From: VRUE01 sp963817905
GTDB lineage: Bacteria > Actinomycetota > Thermoleophilia > Solirubrobacterales > 70-9
Assembly: GCA_963817905.1 (NCBI GenBank)
Contig: CAWFPS010000002.1
Coordinates: 124,001 to 188,000, forward strand
DNA length: 64,000 bases
Direction of reading: 5' to 3'
Positions 63,300 to 64,000 of this stretch are shown here, piece by piece. The notes below the pieces were generated by a model, which ran no database searches, was not told where the DNA came from, and saw nothing but the letters and a program-made list of their open reading frames with translations. A program made the position numbers and the translations under genes. Positions within the stretch are counted from its first letter, which is position 1; each line of letters starts with the position of its first letter.

Positions 63300-63523
63300 C
63301 GGTGCTTCGCCAGGGGGCCAGAACTGTGCGCAGGCGGGGGGCGCCCCGACGGCGGCCGCGGGAGAGGATCAGGTCAATCCGCTTGATGTCGAGCTGTCGC
63401 ATGATCGCTGCCTGCTCGACCAGCCTGCGGAGCTCCCCCCAGCCTGACCGTCCCAAGTAGGTCCGCTGCACTTCCGTGGGAGAGGACGGTGCCATCGTCG
63501 CAAGCGAGGATGGCAGCGAGCAT
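63300..63523 (-). pseudogene. Remnant of a DUF559/AbiEi-like protein
   Basis: On the minus strand one frame (ATG 63523) reads MLAAILACDDGTVLSHGSAADLLG. A neighbouring frame reads LRRLVEQAAIMRQLDIKRID and SRGRRRGAPRLRTVLAPW. These resemble the N-terminal VLSHRSAAxLWGL region and the later ALNEAxxxRLTDxxxL...GRRGxxxLR region of DUF559 proteins common in Actinobacteria. The two parts are out of frame and the middle is lost. The fragment sits between inverted CGTTCCGGTGCGC-type sequences that mark family 2 elements. Confidence 0.55.
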
Positions 63524-63529
63524 GTGGTT

Positions 63530-63571
63530 GCGCCTTTTGTGGTTCATGACCACATAAGGCGCACCGGAGCG
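63530..63571 (+). repeat. Palindromic element F (family 2)
   Basis: GCGCCTTTTGTGGT (63530-63543) pairs with ACCACATAAGGCGC (63549-63562) with one mismatch around TCATG, followed by ACCGGAGCG. The right side ATAAGGCGCACCGGA is identical to element E at 20106-20151. The inner stem GTGGT/ACCAC replaces CCCC/GGGG and still pairs. A matching inverted copy CGTTCCGGTGCGC lies at 63286-63298, so the remnant gene is bracketed. Confidence 0.85.
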
Positions 63572-63596
63572 AAGTTCGCCCCCCCCGGGGGGATTT

Positions 63597-64000
63597 TTAG
63601 ATCGTGCCGGGGGTGGCCGTGGGTGGGGTGGTGCGGTTGCCCTTGGTCCTTACGGCTGAGTTGAGCTCCTCCGCGGTGAAGCCGCCTACGGCTTCTCCGT
63701 CCCGCGCGTAGCGGTAGAGGGCTACGCCGAAGATGTTGCTGAGGGCGCTGGAGACGAGGATCGAGATCGCCAGGCCGATCACGCCGATGACCAGGAGCAG
63801 GGCGCCGGCGAAGCTGGCCGAGGCCCAGACCAGGAAGCCGGCGAAGATCAGAAGTGCGGAGGGCAGGACGCCGAAGAGGAAGACGGCTCCGCCGATCGCG
63901 ATGTTGCCGGTCACCTGGGCGCCCCAGCGCGATTTGAAGAGGCTGGAGGAGCGCTTCAGCGTGGCGAAGGGGCCGGTGCCCTCGAGCGCGATCACCGGCA
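63597..64000 (-). CDS. DUF6159-like membrane protein, C-terminal part (partial)
   Basis: The frame continues beyond the window edge. The visible 134 residues start VIALEGTGPFATLKRSSSLF (an amphipathic FKSRW helix), followed by three or four hydrophobic helices (IAIGGAVFLFGVLPSALLIF, ALLLVIGVIGLAISILVSSA) and ALYRYARDGEAVGGFTAEEL. It is probably a small polytopic protein of the DUF6159 type seen in Actinobacteria. The family name is from memory of the pattern. Confidence 0.6.
   Translation of the reverse strand, partial: PVIALEGTGPFATLKRSSSLFKSRWGAQVTGNIAIGGAVFLFGVLPSALLIFAGFLVWASASFAGALLLVIGVIGLAISILVSSALSNIFGVALYRYARDGEAVGGFTAEELNSAVRTKGNRTTPPTATPGTI

Overview
The window is a high-GC chromosome segment with many GTG starts and tightly packed, often overlapping genes. 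The order rsmI ... metG ... tatD, rsmA, ispE ... glmU, prs resembles the rsmI/metG/tatD/ksgA/ispE/prs/glmU neighbourhood of Mycobacterium and other Actinomycetota. The protein repertoire (PucR-type regulators, LytR-CpsA-Psr protein, dimeric GlyRS, small four-helix membrane proteins, giant RHS/LamG secreted proteins) suggests class Thermoleophilia. That class-level assignment is inference.

Layout. 1-9,900: end of icd, mdh, an AT-hook protein, a lipid module (acyl desaturase, divergent PucR-type regulator, fatty acid hydroxylase-like protein), hsp20-lon and a membrane glycosyltransferase. 9,900-13,130: a TetR regulator and a DUF2335-like gene broken by an IS3-family element whose own transposase carries a nonsense codon. 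13,200-24,850: MMPL exporter, amidase, a diiron R2-like/SCP2 fusion, a ribbon-helix-helix/two-helix membrane protein pair, a broken acyl-CoA synthetase, an FKBP lipoprotein with a frameshift, an IS630 element and a MazEF-like toxin-antitoxin pair. 24,876-32,400: an IS1380 element, glyS, an FmdB-like protein, an LCP protein, glucokinase and rsmI.

32,400-48,480 is an accessory island between rsmI and metG, genes that lie close together in other Actinomycetota. It holds five small DNA-binding proteins, a chimeric remnant (metG 5' end joined to rsmI 3' end), and a giant secreted LamG/RHS-like protein ending in a trypsin-like protease. That gene is interrupted by an IS66 and an IS481 element. Removing both with one copy of each target duplication restores one uninterrupted frame of about 2,290 codons. 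A lipoprotein gene overlaps its stop and is a candidate immunity partner. A second IS1380, an IS110 remnant and decayed genes follow. 48,484-64,000: metG, an ABC exporter, a lactate-oxidase-like enzyme, a phosphoesterase, tatD, rsmA, ispE, a DedA-PAP2 fusion, a PucR-type regulator, tRNA-Gln, glmU, prs and a GDPD.

Two features run through the window. First, several palindromic elements lie in or beside genes. Two of them (15396-15509 and 55322-55434) share a core in opposite orientation and have outer arms with compensated base changes. Another pair (20106-20151 and 63530-63571) shares its ends but has a different paired inner stem. Second, four IS copies of three families sit at CTAG or near-CTAG sites, and three of these sites are the stop codon of the upstream gene. 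Several frameshifts are present; they may be genuine decay or sequence errors.
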